Shown here one piece after another: positions 45,103-57,265 of a DNA stretch of 64,000 nt. Within the stretch, counting starts at the first letter, position 1; each line of letters starts with the position of its first letter. Made by a program: the position numbers and the translations under genes. Source of the stretch: Isoetes taiwanensis (taxonomy: Eukaryota > Streptophyta > Lycopodiopsida > Isoetales > Isoetaceae); the NCBI GenBank assembly GCA_021234155.1, contig JAJEKV010000054.1:4263962-4327961 (forward strand), given 5' to 3'. A model generated the notes under the pieces. That model did not search any database and was not told the origin of the DNA. It was given only the letters and a program-made list of their open reading frames with translations.

Positions 45103-45373
45103 TAGGTAATGTGCCAGGGCAGGCAATTTCGCCTGGTAAGGGCCTGGCGAGCCCATTAGGGCGAGCCAAGGTCCGAGCCAGGCGAAATTGCCCGCCCTGG
45201 CACATTCTCTTACGTAATGCTTCGGGGCAGAGGCTGTTTAGCTTACTGGAGCGGAAGCAAGCAACGATTTCTTCAGAATCATTGCAATTTTATAGAGGCC
45301 AAGTGAGGAGGCCATTATCAGAGATAATCTGGGTCTGTAATTAGGCGAAATAGCCTCTGCCCGAACATTACCT
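45103..45373. mobile_element. foldback/MITE element with nested inverted repeats
   Basis: Outer ends AGGTAATGT...ATTTCGCCT and its inverse AGGCGAAAT...ACATTACCT form about 31-bp TIRs. A second 29-bp inverted pair (about 45107-45135 and 45179-45207) differs at one base. A third pair joins GTAATGCTTCGGGGCAGAGG (about 45215) to the right terminus. The whole could fold into two large stems. No ORF. Confidence 0.75.
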
Positions 45374-46084
45374 TTTTGAAATCGATGTGACGAAAATCAA
45401 TGCGAAATAGTGACGTACAAAATAGTGACAATTTTTTTCAGGAATAATATGTGCACTATCAAAAACTGTATGGATGTTACATAAGATTGTTAGTGGTTAA
45501 TAGAGGTATTCGTAGCAAAATACGTATAGTGCTGATGGTGGCATCTGGGTTTATGAATAGAACGGTATGAGGTTTTTTTTCGAAGGTCTAGGGTCGGATT
45601 GGAGTGTGTGTGGGCTGTTGCAGATGGCATCCAGGGCTCGGCCTTCTAATTCCGGCGGATGCAGATGTCAGCTAGGCCGGCTTGAGTTGAACGGATGCTT
45701 GCCGGAATTTGAAAGCTTTGTTTGTTGCAAGAAATGGCTGCTTCATCTTGCCATTCCGCTGTTAATGGGTCGCATGGGTCAGAAGCATGTGACATGGAGA
45801 TAAATCGAGAAAGCAGGCAGCTAACATCCCTGAACAGAGATAGGTCAAAAGAACTGAGATCTTGGGCTTGCATTATTCAGGAGTTCAGAAATCGTAATTT
45901 AGTTTCCTTTTCTCTTTGAATAGATTAATCCACTTCCGGAGCAAAAAAAAAAAAAGAAGAAAAAAAAAGAAAAGGCTTCAGTTTGATGAGATTAACAATT
46001 TTTTGTGATGTAGGACCTCCCAAGTTCATCGGCCTTTGTTTTCTTTTTCTTGGGAGCAAGGGAATGCTTTTGTTTTTAACTTGA
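45374..46084. other. intergenic, nothing recognised
   Basis: A purine-rich A/AG run lies at 45942-45973. A short open frame at 45722-45919 has no recognisable domain. Confidence 0.4.
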
Positions 46085-46470
46085 TTCTAGAAGCCTGGTG
46101 AGCATGTGGTCCAATATATCACTCATAAGTCCTTGCAAAGCAGCATTCTCATATCTTTGGCCAAGCCTGGCAACAAGGGTAGCTAGAGACGAAAGTTCCT
46201 TAAGCTTTTCTATGCAAGCAAGGCTTAGAAGCACAGCCTCGCTACAGAAACAAGTTTAAGGACGCCTTGGCCCTTTATAACTTCGCTCCTAAGGCGACCC
46301 ACCTCCTCGTCGTTAAGGGACTGCCATAGTTGCATAAATTTAGACATTACACTTGCAAGCTCAAAGGCTAAAATCCCAATTATATTCTTCTATGGTCTAT
46401 TGCCCATCTTTCTAGCCTCTATACTCAGCTTAATCGCAACAGATTTTATGGTACTCACCTTGTTGCCCAT
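46085..46470 (-). pseudogene. DUF3475/DUF668 (PSK-simulator-like) gene fragment
   Basis: The minus strand reads MGNKVSTIKSVAI, a stop after ARKMGNRP, then IIGILAFELASVMSKFMQLW, LNDEEVGRLRSEV, GVLKLVS. After a frameshift it continues EAVLLSLACIEKLKELSSL, ATLVARLGQRYENAALQGL. This is the N-terminal DUF3475 domain of plant DUF668 proteins (GILSFEVANVMSK...LRxEVxxSEGVRKLVS...EKLxxLxxVAxxVxRLGxKCxxPALQGFE). Some members of this family act in peptide-hormone growth signalling at the plasma membrane. The rest of the protein is absent. One stop and one frameshift make it a pseudogene as written. Confidence 0.85.
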
Positions 46471-48210
46471 ATCACAACAAAGAGTATTGTATAGGCTGTA
46501 GTGTGCCTGAATACTGAATACTGCTTCAACCCATGGTGTTGTGTAAGGGGCGCCCCTATTAAATGGGGTCAACTTGACCCCATGCTGACCCGAGACTGGA
46601 GGCCGGGATCTTTCCAGCGGACATATTCCACAGAAGATGCCGTCATCTGAGGGCCACAAAGCAATAATACACACTCAAAGCAATAAATGCGACAATGCGA
46701 AACAAAAATAGGATTGAGGTAACTTACTAAATGCGAAACAGAATAGAATTTAGGTTTCTTCATGGAGAGCAGCCTAGCGGCGGTAGCTCTGATCCAGAGC
46801 ATGGTGGAGCTCCATCCAAGCTATTTTGCCTGGGTTTTTTGCCGCCATGGATGATGAATGATGTCTTATCTCGCCTTTGAGTCTGCATCGATTTTCTTTG
46901 TCAAGCAAATCCATGGTCTTATTATATGCATGTTGAATCTTGCTTTTCATTTCTAATTTTGGAATCCTGAATGGATTAAGAAGTTCTATTACGAGATGCA
47001 ACTGGATATTTGTGTAGATCTAGCTAGTACTTTTGTGCTATCTATATGCTTTATCTTTCTCTACATTTGTGGCTCACGACTTATACTTGTCTTACAGATT
47101 CAAGGCTTCTACTTCTGTAAATAACAAGCAATGTCTAAGAATTTACATTCGGGCAATGTAATAGGTGGTATGATGAAGCAATTTAACGATATTTTGCGTA
47201 CGTGATCAGACATAGATAACTTATTTTTCTGCTACATTTCCTTCAATCTACTAGTTGGGGGTCTACATAATACTTAAGTGTACTTTCTGTTGCGACAATA
47301 AGTCCAAGGTTTACTTGTCATTTCCTTCCAATTAGCTTTGTAGAGCATGTATTGTCTTATTCAAAGTAGAGCCTCTAAACTTTGTTTTCTAGCATCTAGT
47401 ACTTCGTAATCTTGCATTTATAGATATTTTATGACATGTTTGGCTAGGCGGTGATCCAATCTTTGTTCCTTGCATGTGGCAGGTTATTATTCTGAGGTTG
47501 TTATTCTGTGCAATTTAGGGATTGTAATATACCATGAGGTGTGTAAAGCATGTATGTGTGTGCCAAATATCTGTAAGGCATGTAAATGAAGAGCTTTTCC
47601 TCTTCATGTTGCATGCAGTGTCTCTGCAAATCAGGAATCGACCTAGTGTGGTCTTTTAACCCTTGACATTATTATTCATTTCAATGTCAGATCACTATCC
47701 TTTAATCCAGACTTATTCAAGTGAATAATTCAGTAGCATGCCCTAGCTGGCCTATGATTTACTATAACTTTAACCACATTTATGTGTTGTTCCAGGCTTT
47801 TGGGAGGGAAAGATCAGTACTTTTGGGTTGAGGTACTCTATCTGCTACCACGATGTTTAAAGAGGTATACAATGAATGTGATGGTAAGAACACTTTTATT
47901 CCACTAAACATTCTACCATGTTTGGCTCTCAAATGCTTTGAACCTTTACTAACCTCCGCTGGAAGTTTATTTGCAAGGTCAGGAGCCTAAGATGTGCATG
48001 TTCGTTTCTATGTTGTTTGAAGATTTGTAGTTTTGATTAGTATTTGTAGCACTATTGTTGAAATAGTTGCTCTATCTACTAGTAATGTCCCAAGTCTGTT
48101 TAATGTCTTTGCGCAGCAACATCAGATGGAGTTCTATCTTCGGTTCAATATCTTGTCTATAGCTAGGCTAACATTTGAGAAGCTCCATGTCCTTTTATTT
48201 CTTTTTAATG
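46471..48210. other. intergenic, nothing recognised
   Basis: The minus-strand frame at 46774-47001 (IPKLEMKSKIQHAYNKTMDLLDKEN) looks protein-like but is unassigned. The remainder is AT-rich. Confidence 0.4.
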
Positions 48211-48240
48211 TATAAGATAAAATAAGATAAGATAAGATGA
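48211..48240. repeat. AAGAT microsatellite
   Basis: Short run of ATAAGATA-type units between 48211 and 48240. Confidence 0.7.
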
Positions 48241-48460
48241 ATTTTTACGTCCATGAGAACCCAACGGGTTATGGGGCGGCACATGCAAGGGCAACAACCC
48301 ATCGAAAACCTGGGGACTAGGCCCCATCACCAAACATAATAACCAAATATTAAAAGACTACCAAAAAGAAGATAATGCTAATGCAAAAAGATGTTAATAT
48401 ATGCCAGTTCGCTGAACTTGATTCTTCACTAGTTTAATTTTGTTAATTCCAAATGTCTTC

Positions 48461-48540
48461 GAATAAGTATGACTTGGATTTGTGGGTGCATGTCTAGGCC
48501 AATGGAAATACGAGGGTTCAAATCCCCGGGCCCTTTGATC
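48461..48540 (+). mobile_element. tRNA-related fragment
   Basis: GAGGGTTCAAATCCCCGG (48511-48528) carries a B-box. The T-stem is only partly paired and no acceptor stem is visible. Confidence 0.3.
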
Positions 48541-50010
48541 TATTCGACATATGTTTTTATAGGGATCAAGCATCACAATATAATCAATCATCATTATTTT
48601 GTTTCTTATTTTATTATATGCCATCTTTTGATTGATTTTATGAAGGTTTCGTATATAAACTTATAATTCTATCTACTCTACAATAGTAATAAAATGTTTA
48701 GAAATCATTTCATAATTTGTTGTATGAACCATTGCTAATAAAGTAAATTAAAGAATTAATAATTTGACAGAGAAAATCATAATGATTTGGGTAACCAATT
48801 AAATCTACGAAATTGTAATGGTTTCTAACTTCATCGTGTTTTATTTCGTTTGTTAAGCCAATACTAATTATGTTGTTAAAGAATTGTTGATTTTATCTTA
48901 ATGTCACAATCTCGATGATGAAAAAAATCATTGGCAATTAATTTAGAACTGCATATACTTTATGGAATGAAACAACATTGATTCATGAGAAAAGATGTAG
49001 CCAACTACGTTAAAAACCACTCTAACAATTAATAGTGGTTTATTGCACACATTGCTTATGGAACTACATATAAAAAACATACAAATAAAGTAACCATTAT
49101 ACAAAACCATGATGATGAATTGTATTAAATAACTAGTCATGGTTATTCAACACATTAACGCACATAGTAATATTACTTTATTATACGATTATTATACGAG
49201 TTTCATGTAAAAAACATTCAAAGAAACTAGTAATACCTTTTTCTTTTTTTTTTTTTTTTTTTTGGGGGTGTCTCTTAGCAGGTTTGAAGTTTCTTCGACC
49301 ATTTCTGGCGTTCAAACATCTCTTAAAATTCTTTCAAGCTGTTTCGAGCAGTTCTGAGCATTTTTTATCACTTCATAGCTTTTTTAAATAGTTTCTGAGC
49401 TTCCGAATGGCAACTAAAGATTTATATTCATTGTAGTTTTTATTCCCTATGTTTTTCTCCCATAGCCAATTGGTCTCCGTGGACGATAGAAATACATTCT
49501 ATTCTATTCTGTTTAAAGGTTCTGTTTTTCTTAGTTTCTCTCTGGTTAAAGATTTGTGTTGACAATAGGCTTCTTAATTTTTATCTGTTTATAGTAGGTT
49601 GTCTCTTTAAAAGGTTCCCTTTCTCTTCTATTTCTTTATGTTCCTAAAGAGAATTCTTAGGTAGTAAGTGTTTCTCTTCAGTTTCTCTCTGTTTTTATTT
49701 GTGCCTAGTTAGAAAAAAGAATTCCTAAACAGTTTAAGTGTTCGTAAATGACAAAAAACAGTTCTAGAGATTGATCAAGGAACTGTTTTTGTTGTTTTTT
49801 TTTCATCTTTAATGGATAAAGGAACTTGTTTTTATAGAAACAAACAACTCTTTAAATTCAAACGCAAAAGTTGTGTGTTTATATAACAAGTTCCTTTATC
49901 AATTTAAAATTAAAAACAATAGCAACAGTTTCTGAACCCTCAGCACGAGAGGGTAGTTTGTTTAGTAAACTTGTTTTATGTTAAGTCTCGCACTAAGCAT
50001 GAGAGGATAC
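48541..50010. other. AT-rich intergenic DNA
   Basis: Includes a T run of about 20 bases near 49245. No gene or element ends recognised. Confidence 0.45.
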
Positions 50011-50989
50011 CTTGCTTGGCGTGTAATATGGATTATTGAAAGGAATCAAGTAAGTCTTGGCTTCCCCCTCCTCTGTGCCTTGGTTTCTTTCAGGGTCACA
50101 GGTTTTTTCTTCGTCTGACATTATGATGTGATTAATACAGGCTATCATGACCAGAGGAAGAGTATCTAGGACATGATCTTTATTGTAATTTTGTCTAATG
50201 TAGGTGGTATCCATGCCTGCAATTCGAAGCAGATGCTCCTCTGTAAAGTGTGGATATATACTGCACGCAGGTCCTAGAAGCTCAGGTACTGGACTTCTAT
50301 GCTGGAGTTCACATGGTCGAGGATCTCTCTCTATCAGATTCAGCATCCTCAAGTCTGATGCCCTTTGCTTATACTAGGAAAAAACTATTAATCTGCACTG
50401 CTTTTCAAGAAACATTTGCCTGCAAGTATCTCATCCATGAGACAATTCATGTTAGCAACTGACATGCTCCTCTGAGTCCGAAGAAAGCTCTTGTTGACGA
50501 AATCCTTCGTTGACTTGTCCAAGACATTGTATCATCGCCCAATAACTTCTTCACCCACGTTCACCACATCCATGAACTTAGACTAGGTTGATTCTAGCAT
50601 AGAGACCCATTGCTTTTCGTCTTTCGGCTCCTTGACTTTCAGCATGGTCGTTGCGACCTCAGCGAATTCCGAAAAAAGAAGAATAAGTCAGCAAGGTCGC
50701 CTCAGCGATCCTGAAGAGCAAAACAAAACAAATCATGGAATTAAAAGCTTGATAAAATTGCCATGGCAATCCTAAGGTGCAATGCAAGGGAAACCATACC
50801 AGCCAGTTATCAAATTTGCCTTGCATTGGTGAGTCCACTGCCTGATGCTGATGTCGGAGCTGTTGGAGTTTCTCAACGAGAGGCACCCTATACACTGTGT
50901 TGGTAATGATTTCATTGCACTCGATAGACAACTTGAGGCATTCAATGTTTTTCAGCCATTTAATATCCTTGGCCTCCTCCTTATGTACA
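50011..50989 (-). pseudogene. remnant exons of an unrecognised gene, cut by an LTR insertion
   Basis: On the minus strand 50800-50989 reads KEEAKDIKWLKNIECLKL...AVDSPMQGKFDNWL and ends at a GTATGG donor. About 50420-50665 reads MLKVKEPKDEKQWVSMLEST, stop, SKFMDVVNVGEEVIGR with further stops. 50011-50373 is an open 121-codon stretch (RASDLRMLNLIERDPRPCE, MDTTYIRQNYNKDHVLDTL) with acceptor TTTCCTAG and donor AAG|GTATCC. The first piece runs directly into the LTR of copy B, so the retroelement probably landed in this gene or its relic. I do not recognise the family. Confidence 0.45.
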
Positions 50990-51594
50990 TGTTTGGGGTC
51001 TGGGTTCGGGAACGCCTGCAAGACAGCCCTCTGTGAGGACCCTTGGATCTAACAAGAGAATCCGGGGGACTATGTCACGCGGGATTTGCAAGAAAAGAAC
51101 AAGAAGAAAAAAACAGAACAAAAGAGAACAATGAGAGGAAAATGATAAGCTTCCTTGATATCAATGATGAACATACATGAGCTCTCGCAATCGAGAGAAG
51201 ACTGAAGAGAGACAAGACTCAAAACTCATCTAAAAAACTCATGTGCTAGCTCTACTCATATATATAGTACAATGGCCTTTGGCCCAATATAGACACTCCG
51301 ACCGATCTCGGTGCCGACTCACGGAAGGAGGCCCGATTTGAGGAATGTTGGCGGTGCCTCTTGAAGTGCCTAGAATCACGCCTGGCCGACGCGGCAGGCG
51401 GTGATGTGCCATCACTTGTCCGGAGCGGCTCTTGTTGTTGACGGACGCTTTTAATCAAGCGTGGTCCGGGCCGCTTGGTCTTTTGTCGGGTTTTGGACGA
51501 CCCGACCCGCGGCTCGCCTCGGGTGGATCCTTGAGCTTGACCTGGTCCGTCAGATGCATGAATAGTCCCTGCATCGGGAGGCAATGGACTAACA
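50990..51594 (-). repeat. 3' LTR of copy B
   Basis: TGTTAG start at 51594 and AAACA end at 50990 on the minus strand. It is preceded by the G-rich polypurine tract (51595-51606). It contains the TATATATGAG motif. Differences from the other LTRs concentrate at CAG/CTG sites. Confidence 0.9.
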
Positions 51595-54289
51595 CTCCCC
51601 CACCAAACGACACTCGTGAGTGAAGAAAAGGAGGAAGTATTTTCGAGGGCGGGGAAGCCATCGGGCCTCGAAAGTGATCCTCACGGAGTGAGGACTCGCA
51701 CCATTATGGTAAGTGCTAATGAGATCTGGCGATTTGAAGAGCAGGAGGAGTGTTGAGCCCAAGGGCAGGATCGGCGTCAATGAGAAAATGAGAGCGCACC
51801 ATGTCTTCAAGGGCAGCATGGGCTTCAGAAGAAACAAACTGGCACTCCATGAGTAGGCAGGTCTGGAGACTGAAGGCACTGACGCTGGCATTCGGATTAC
51901 AATGAAAGATGGACTGCCGATTTAAAGAGCGGACCGGGATGCATTTGAGAGCAAGCACGTAAACCGCTTGACGGCGGTAATCGAAGGATCGGGTGAGGTG
52001 GTCGTGATTTCGCAAGAAGGTGTCAAGACCATGCAGAGCATCAGCAGGGCGTTGCCAACCACGCTCATTGGGAATATAGATCCAATTGGTAGTGTTATCA
52101 AGGGTGGCACCATCCTCCCAATTGGAGCGGCGAACAAAACGGGGATCCCACCAGAGATCCGTCGAGATCTGAGGTGGAGTCCATCCAGCATGACCAACCA
52201 TGACCTTGGTCCAAAAGGGAAGACGCCAATCCGAGGTCAAGAACCTGGGGCGTGGAGGAACACCCAGGGAAGCATAGGGAGAGGGGATCATGCCCGTGGG
52301 CGTGGGCTGCTGAGCCTGCTCCCTGAATTCTCGGACAAGAGCCGGATCTAGAGCTTTGCACCAATGGTCCCAAATCAAGGTGGAGCCGAGAATTTTACAG
52401 GAGGGCTATCCCAACCCATGGGGACTGTCTTGCTATCCAGGAGAGCACGCAGTTGATTGTATCCGCCAGTGCCGATATAAACTTGTGCAAAGGGAAGATC
52501 CTCGGGATGTCCCGGATACTTCCTTATCATTTGCGGCTAACCACCTTGCCGAAGAGAGGCAAATGATGAGCAAGCTCGGGCATGTACTCTTGATGAAGAG
52601 CGTGTGTCCGATCATGATTAGCCGATAGGGATTGTTATCCAAAAGCAACCATTGAAGTGTGGGATCACCCCGAAAGTTTCGATGTGGCCCATCTCGAATT
52701 TGTCCGTGTATCGGCCGGATAGAAATCATGAAAATGTACGCCATTGGCTGAACAACTCAAGGTGATCATATCCGGATCGTCACAAGTGAATGAGATCAAA
52801 GACTAAAAAGGGCGCTGAGAATAAACCTTTGTCTTCAACGAGAGAGGTCCGGCAGATCCGAAGAAAATCTGCGGGCGTGAGGGGAACATCAATGGACCAT
52901 CAGCCCCATGCCACTTCGGAAGAAAGAGGTGGCGACGGGCAACCACATAATCCACATAACCGAAGGAACAGGGAAAAGGCGGGTTGCTAGCTATGGTAAC
53001 ATAGCCGTCAAGTTTGGTTCGAGCCTCATCGCCAGCCCGAATAGCTTGTCAGAAGCCGTTGTTCGAGGTCACGAGATCCGGTTGTCCTTTTCTAATGTAT
53101 ATGGATCGGGTCACGGACCCGCTTTTGAGAAGTCATGACATGTGAGGAGGATTGCCGGGAGCATTGAGTCGAAGCACGGCAATCTCGGCGTCATCAAGAA
53201 TTTTACGTTTCAACCTCCGTAATTTGTTCTTGAGAGATGTGAGCCGAGAGGTTTGGCGTGGAAAGCCGAGCCCAAAGAGGCAATTTGAGCGCCACGCTAC
53301 CAGAAGGTCTTGTGCTTGAATGTTGTAATTCGGAGAGAGGTGCGTATACAGCCGCGGTTGAGTTTGGCAATATCTTTATCTTTGGCAACCAAAAAGAGTC
53401 TCTCGTGCCTTGACCTCGCTCCAATAATTCTTGAATGGTGGTCCGCAATTGTGCCTCGCCTGATCGCAAAGCCGAAAGTAATCTGATTTTGGGCAGCCTT
53501 GAGATCTTCACGGCCCTGTAAAAGACTTCGCGGCTTGTCTTGAAGCTGGGTCTCCAGAGTATTCACTTCCGTGGTAGCGGCTTGAAGGTCACGGTGAACT
53601 GCGTCGGAGGCCTCCAGGGCCGTTTGAACCCCATGCATGAGAGCTTCTTGGGATTCTTGTAACTTGAGAGCAGCAGCTTGAGCATCCTGCTGATATTGAT
53701 ACAAAAGCTGGCGAGGGTGCGGAGGCAGAGGAGCCTGCTGTTGCCGTGTTTGTGATGTTTGGGAGATATGATGAGAACTGGAGGGCCTCGTTTCTGTAGA
53801 GGAAGAGGAGACAGTCACATGCGTGGTGTTATGCTGGACTTGACCAGAAGAAGAAGGGCGTGAAGTGCCAACTGGTTGATTTTGAGGAAGGGAATGAAAG
53901 GACTGTTGAGTGGAAGCATGAGAATGAGGAGGGGAGGGAGGAAAGTAATGACGAATGATTGAAGATGGCCTCCCACGGAAACTTCAGAGATAGAAGTGGC
54001 AGCCCGAAGACGGTCAACTTCTTGGAGAAGACGGTAGAACAACAATTGGGGCCAATCAAGCAGGGTTTCATTATATCGGGAAAATAATGGGTTTTTGAGA
54101 ATTTCGAGTACACCTGCTTCAGGCCCACCATAAGCAAAAAGTGGTACTGGTTCACTTTAATTTGAAATTTGTCCCGCCCGCCATTGGTTCACTTTAATTT
54201 GAAATTTTTGTCCCGCCCACCATGGGCGGGAATTAGGTGCATCAAAACCTTTCTTTTCCAAAAAATATCCAATTTAGGGCATTAGCGAC

Positions 54290-54595
54290 CTGCGGCCTGC
54301 GAGTTCTCCAGCGTGAGCGGATAGTGTTGCCATAGCCAGGGTTTTCCGGAGTGTTCATCGCCATAGCCACAGGGCTCATCGCCGGATCTCATCGCCATAG
54401 CCACAGGGCTTCCAGATTTCAAGGACATCTGCAGCGGCCATATCCAAGGCCGAGTCTCAAGGCCATAGCCAGGGTTTCTTCGCCATAGCCAAGGGCCGGA
54501 TCTCATCACCATAGCCACAGAGCTTCATTTCAGGGACATCTGCAGCAGCCATAGCCAGGGCCAGATCTGAATGCCATAGCCAAGGCTTCGCATCT
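54290..54595. repeat. GCCATAGCC(A)-rich repeats
   Basis: CGCCATAGCCA(C)AGGG and GGACATCTGCAGC(G/A)GCCATA recur many times within 300 bp in one subterminal half of the inserted element. Confidence 0.7.
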
Positions 54596-55030
54596 CACGC
54601 ATTTCTGCTTTTGGGTTTTCTTATTTTGTTTTCCAGTTCTTATATTAACTGAAGCATATGCATGGCAGAGCTAATCCCTGATATGCTGCTTCAAATCCGT
54701 GATATCTTGCCTTCAAAAGTGTGATATGCTGCTCTTACAGGCAAAAGTTTTCTTCTATTCTATTGTAAAATGTCAGGGAAACAAGGATTTTCTTATCCAG
54801 TTACCCGTGAGTTCAAAGATTCAGGCTTCTACTGTGAAATGTCAAAGAAATAGGGGATTTTCTTATCCAGTTAACGGTGAGTTCAAAGAATTCATCTTGT
54901 TTTTTTTTATGAATTCATCTGCTTCTTACAATCTGATTGTAAACAGGCTCTGCGTATTTTCCGTACAGAATCTTACAAGCTTTAATGTTTGGAAGGTTTA
55001 TGCTCCACGAAATCGCAATGGAATGGTTAA

Positions 55031-55520
55031 ATTGCCACAGCCCGATTACGTTGAGCGTAAATCCGGTACGACCATAATTTTCTTTGAAGCAAATCGCCAT
55101 AGCGATTTCGTTGAGCGTAAATCCAGTACCACGACCATAATTTTCTTTGAAGCAAATCGCCATAGAAATCCAGGTACACAGCCATAATGTTGCTGGAGCA
55201 AATCGCCACAGCGATTCTTTTGAGCAGAAACAAATTGTTATTTGATGGCTTTTTTTTCGTCAGACTGTATTTTTTCTTAAGGACTTTCAATACTGACAAA
55301 CAAAGTTGCTTTAAGATGTATATAAAATAAAAATGTTATTTTGTCTTTGGGTGCTTATTTTGCACCCATGTTTTGTTTTAAAAGATCGCAATGGCGATTT
55401 TTGGGAGCTCACCGTGTGCAATATATATGTCATAACACATGCCATTTATTATGAATATGCCTTAAAAAACAAATATTTTGGTCGTGTAGATGCAAATACA
55501 TCGCGGTAGCGATTTGTGCA
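55031..55520. repeat. subterminal ATCGC/GCGAT palindromes
   Basis: ATCGCCATAGCGAT near 55092, ATCGCCACAGCGAT near 55202, ATCGCAATGGCGAT near 55385 and ATCGCGGTAGCGAT near 55499, with degraded versions near 55031 and 55155. Five-base arms around a variable four-base centre fit a dimeric protein-binding site such as a transposase site. Confidence 0.6.
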
Positions 55521-56366
55521 ACCTTTTTAACATGTTTTTGGGTCACCAATATGGTCCCCATGAAGAACTTTTTGCGTTTTATATGGCCATTGCAACCTAT
55601 TTGGAGGTCAACGAGAATTCCAAATTTCTCTAACTAATGAAATCATGCTTAATCAATGTGGTGGTTGGAGCGAGTAGCAGTGACCACTATATTATAGAAA
55701 GGCTTATTGATATGGGTGTTCTTGATAGAATACCCAAGGAACTTGTGCCACAGAAACTTAACAAAGGTTTCATGGGGCTTGTCAATATTTGTCAGGCGAT
55801 GCACGTTTGCATGATAAGCAGGAGCACCAAACTCAGTGACATCTAGATCCTGTATGGCAGACCAAGATAAACAAGGGGTTTGCAAAGGGATATGGAATAC
55901 CTCAGAAATTAGGTGCTGGGTCAGTGAAATGGTGGTGCCATCGACCACTGTAGTGTATCCATTCGGGCTGTTGACGATGTGAGCGATGAACTGCTTCAAC
56001 TGGTCTGGATTTGGAGCCGGAAGTTCCATTTGTGAAAATTCGTAAAGCTTCTGGCGTTCTGCGACTTCACGATTCGGGCCAACAAGGGCTTCACGGAAAG
56101 TGGGCGTCAAGAAGGATACTGACTCGAAAAGAGCCGGTTCCCTGGGAGCAGAAGCTTGAAGTGTAGGAAATTTTGGGGCAACCATGGCAAAGAGCTTCAG
56201 AAAAGAACGGTGATGCAAAGGCGGAGAGCGGAGAACGGAGGACGAAGGACGAAGGCGCAGAGAGACGAAAAGGTTTAGGGCGCACAAATGGAGGCGAAGG
56301 GGTATGATGAGGGCGAAACTGTGCCAGGTGTCTAAAGATGCCAAGGAGGGGATTGAGAGGCAAAAA

Positions 56367-56925
56367 ACATTAGAGGAAAAATGAGATCACATTTTGTCCC
56401 ATTAAGGGATGCTTAAAATGCCATGTCAGCTTTTTAAACTGTCCAATAAGAGAAGAGCTCCAGTATATCTCATTCCAGTATTATGTGGCAGCCTGTAATT
56501 AATGCAGCTGCAACTAACTTCTGTAGTATCATTTTTTCATTATAACTTTTGATCCCGAACTCCGATTCAAAAACTTTTTGTAGCAATGGGTTCGTCTTCA
56601 CAAGATCTATCTAGTGATAACCCATTCATACATCTTTTACGATATAAATATATAAGAAAAATAAGCAAAAAATCATATTTTTTTAAGGTTAACGCATATG
56701 AACATATTGAAATACATTATAACCATATATCATTGGAAAGATCGTTTCATTCCGCATCTAATGAAACAAACGCCGCAACATTTTGACAAGTGGATCAAAA
56801 GTTATGGGGGAAAAACAACAACAATGAAGTTGTTGGTGCTGCATTAATTGCAGTTAATAGAGGGTAGCCATTCCATTGGAGGATTCTTATGGGGATGAAA
56901 TGAGATCTCAAATTTCCTCTAATGT
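56367..56925. mobile_element. 559-bp MITE with about 34-bp TIRs
   Basis: Left end ACATTAGAGGAAAAATGAGA and right end (inverse) ACATTAGAGGAAATTTGAGA stay similar for about 34 bp. Internal ATAACTTTTGATCC and GGATCAAAAGTTAT form a further inverted pair. Copy A has the empty site (GAGGCAAAAATTTGGC). No clear target-site duplication is left. No ORF of note. Confidence 0.8.
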
Positions 56926-57190
56926 TTGGCTAAGTCCCCAAACAACAAAGGGAGAAGCAATGAACGGTAGAGATGAGGCGTGAGAGAATGATCGGATGTG
57001 ACAGGTGGCCAAAGGACACACATTAATGTTCGACGGGTATGAAAAGAAGGAATGGCATTTAATGCTGGCAACTCAAGGTGGGATATCATTAAAACGAAGG
57101 TGTCAGAAGGTACCATGGCTAGATATGCGGCGGGAGAAAAGATTCCTCATTTAGTAACAGCCTTGCATTGCAACCACGTTGGCAAATTTT

Positions 57191-57236
57191 TTGATTGGTC
57201 CATGTCGATAGGGAGTTCCTCGGTTGGCTATATAAG
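57191..57236 (+). promoter_or_regulatory. CCAAT/TATA-like promoter of the antisense ORF (copy B)
   Basis: GATTGGTCC at about 57193 and TATATAAG at 57229-57236, with the ATG at 57266. Copy A has the same spacing. Confidence 0.5.
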
Positions 57237-57265
57237 AGAAGCAGAGATTGAAGCGGAGACACCCG

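Larger units (their letters stand above)
54058..55650. mobile_element. 1.6-kb TIR element inserted in the accessory ORF
   Basis: Ends AAGCAGGGTTTCATTA and the inverse of AAGCATGATTTCATTA form imperfect 16-bp TIRs. AATC flanks both sides (54054-54057 and 55651-55654), and copy A has the single uninterrupted site. Inside are GCCATAGCC-type repeats at 54300-54580, two diverged copies of a roughly 60-bp unit at about 55040-55190 and a set of ATCGC-NNNN-GCGAT palindromes. No transposase was seen, so it is non-autonomous. Superfamily is uncertain; subterminal repeats are common in hAT and CACTA elements. Confidence 0.7.
51600..56185 (-). pseudogene. accessory sense ORF of copy B, interrupted
   Basis: Starts at the ATG at 56185 (MVAPKFPTLQASAPREPALF), matching copy A. 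The N-terminal domain runs to about 55655, where a 1.6-kb insertion interrupts it. It resumes at 54053 (LLFYRLLQEVDRLRA), then the Ser/Gln linker and coiled coil (53300-53818), and the C-terminal part (ALDPALVREFREQAQ, ALHGLDTFLRN, YVLALKCIPVR, LEDMVRSHFLIDADPAL) to about 51600. Removing the insertion leaves about 3.0 kb, the same length as in copy A. Frameshifts are frequent below 53.8 kb. Confidence 0.75.
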
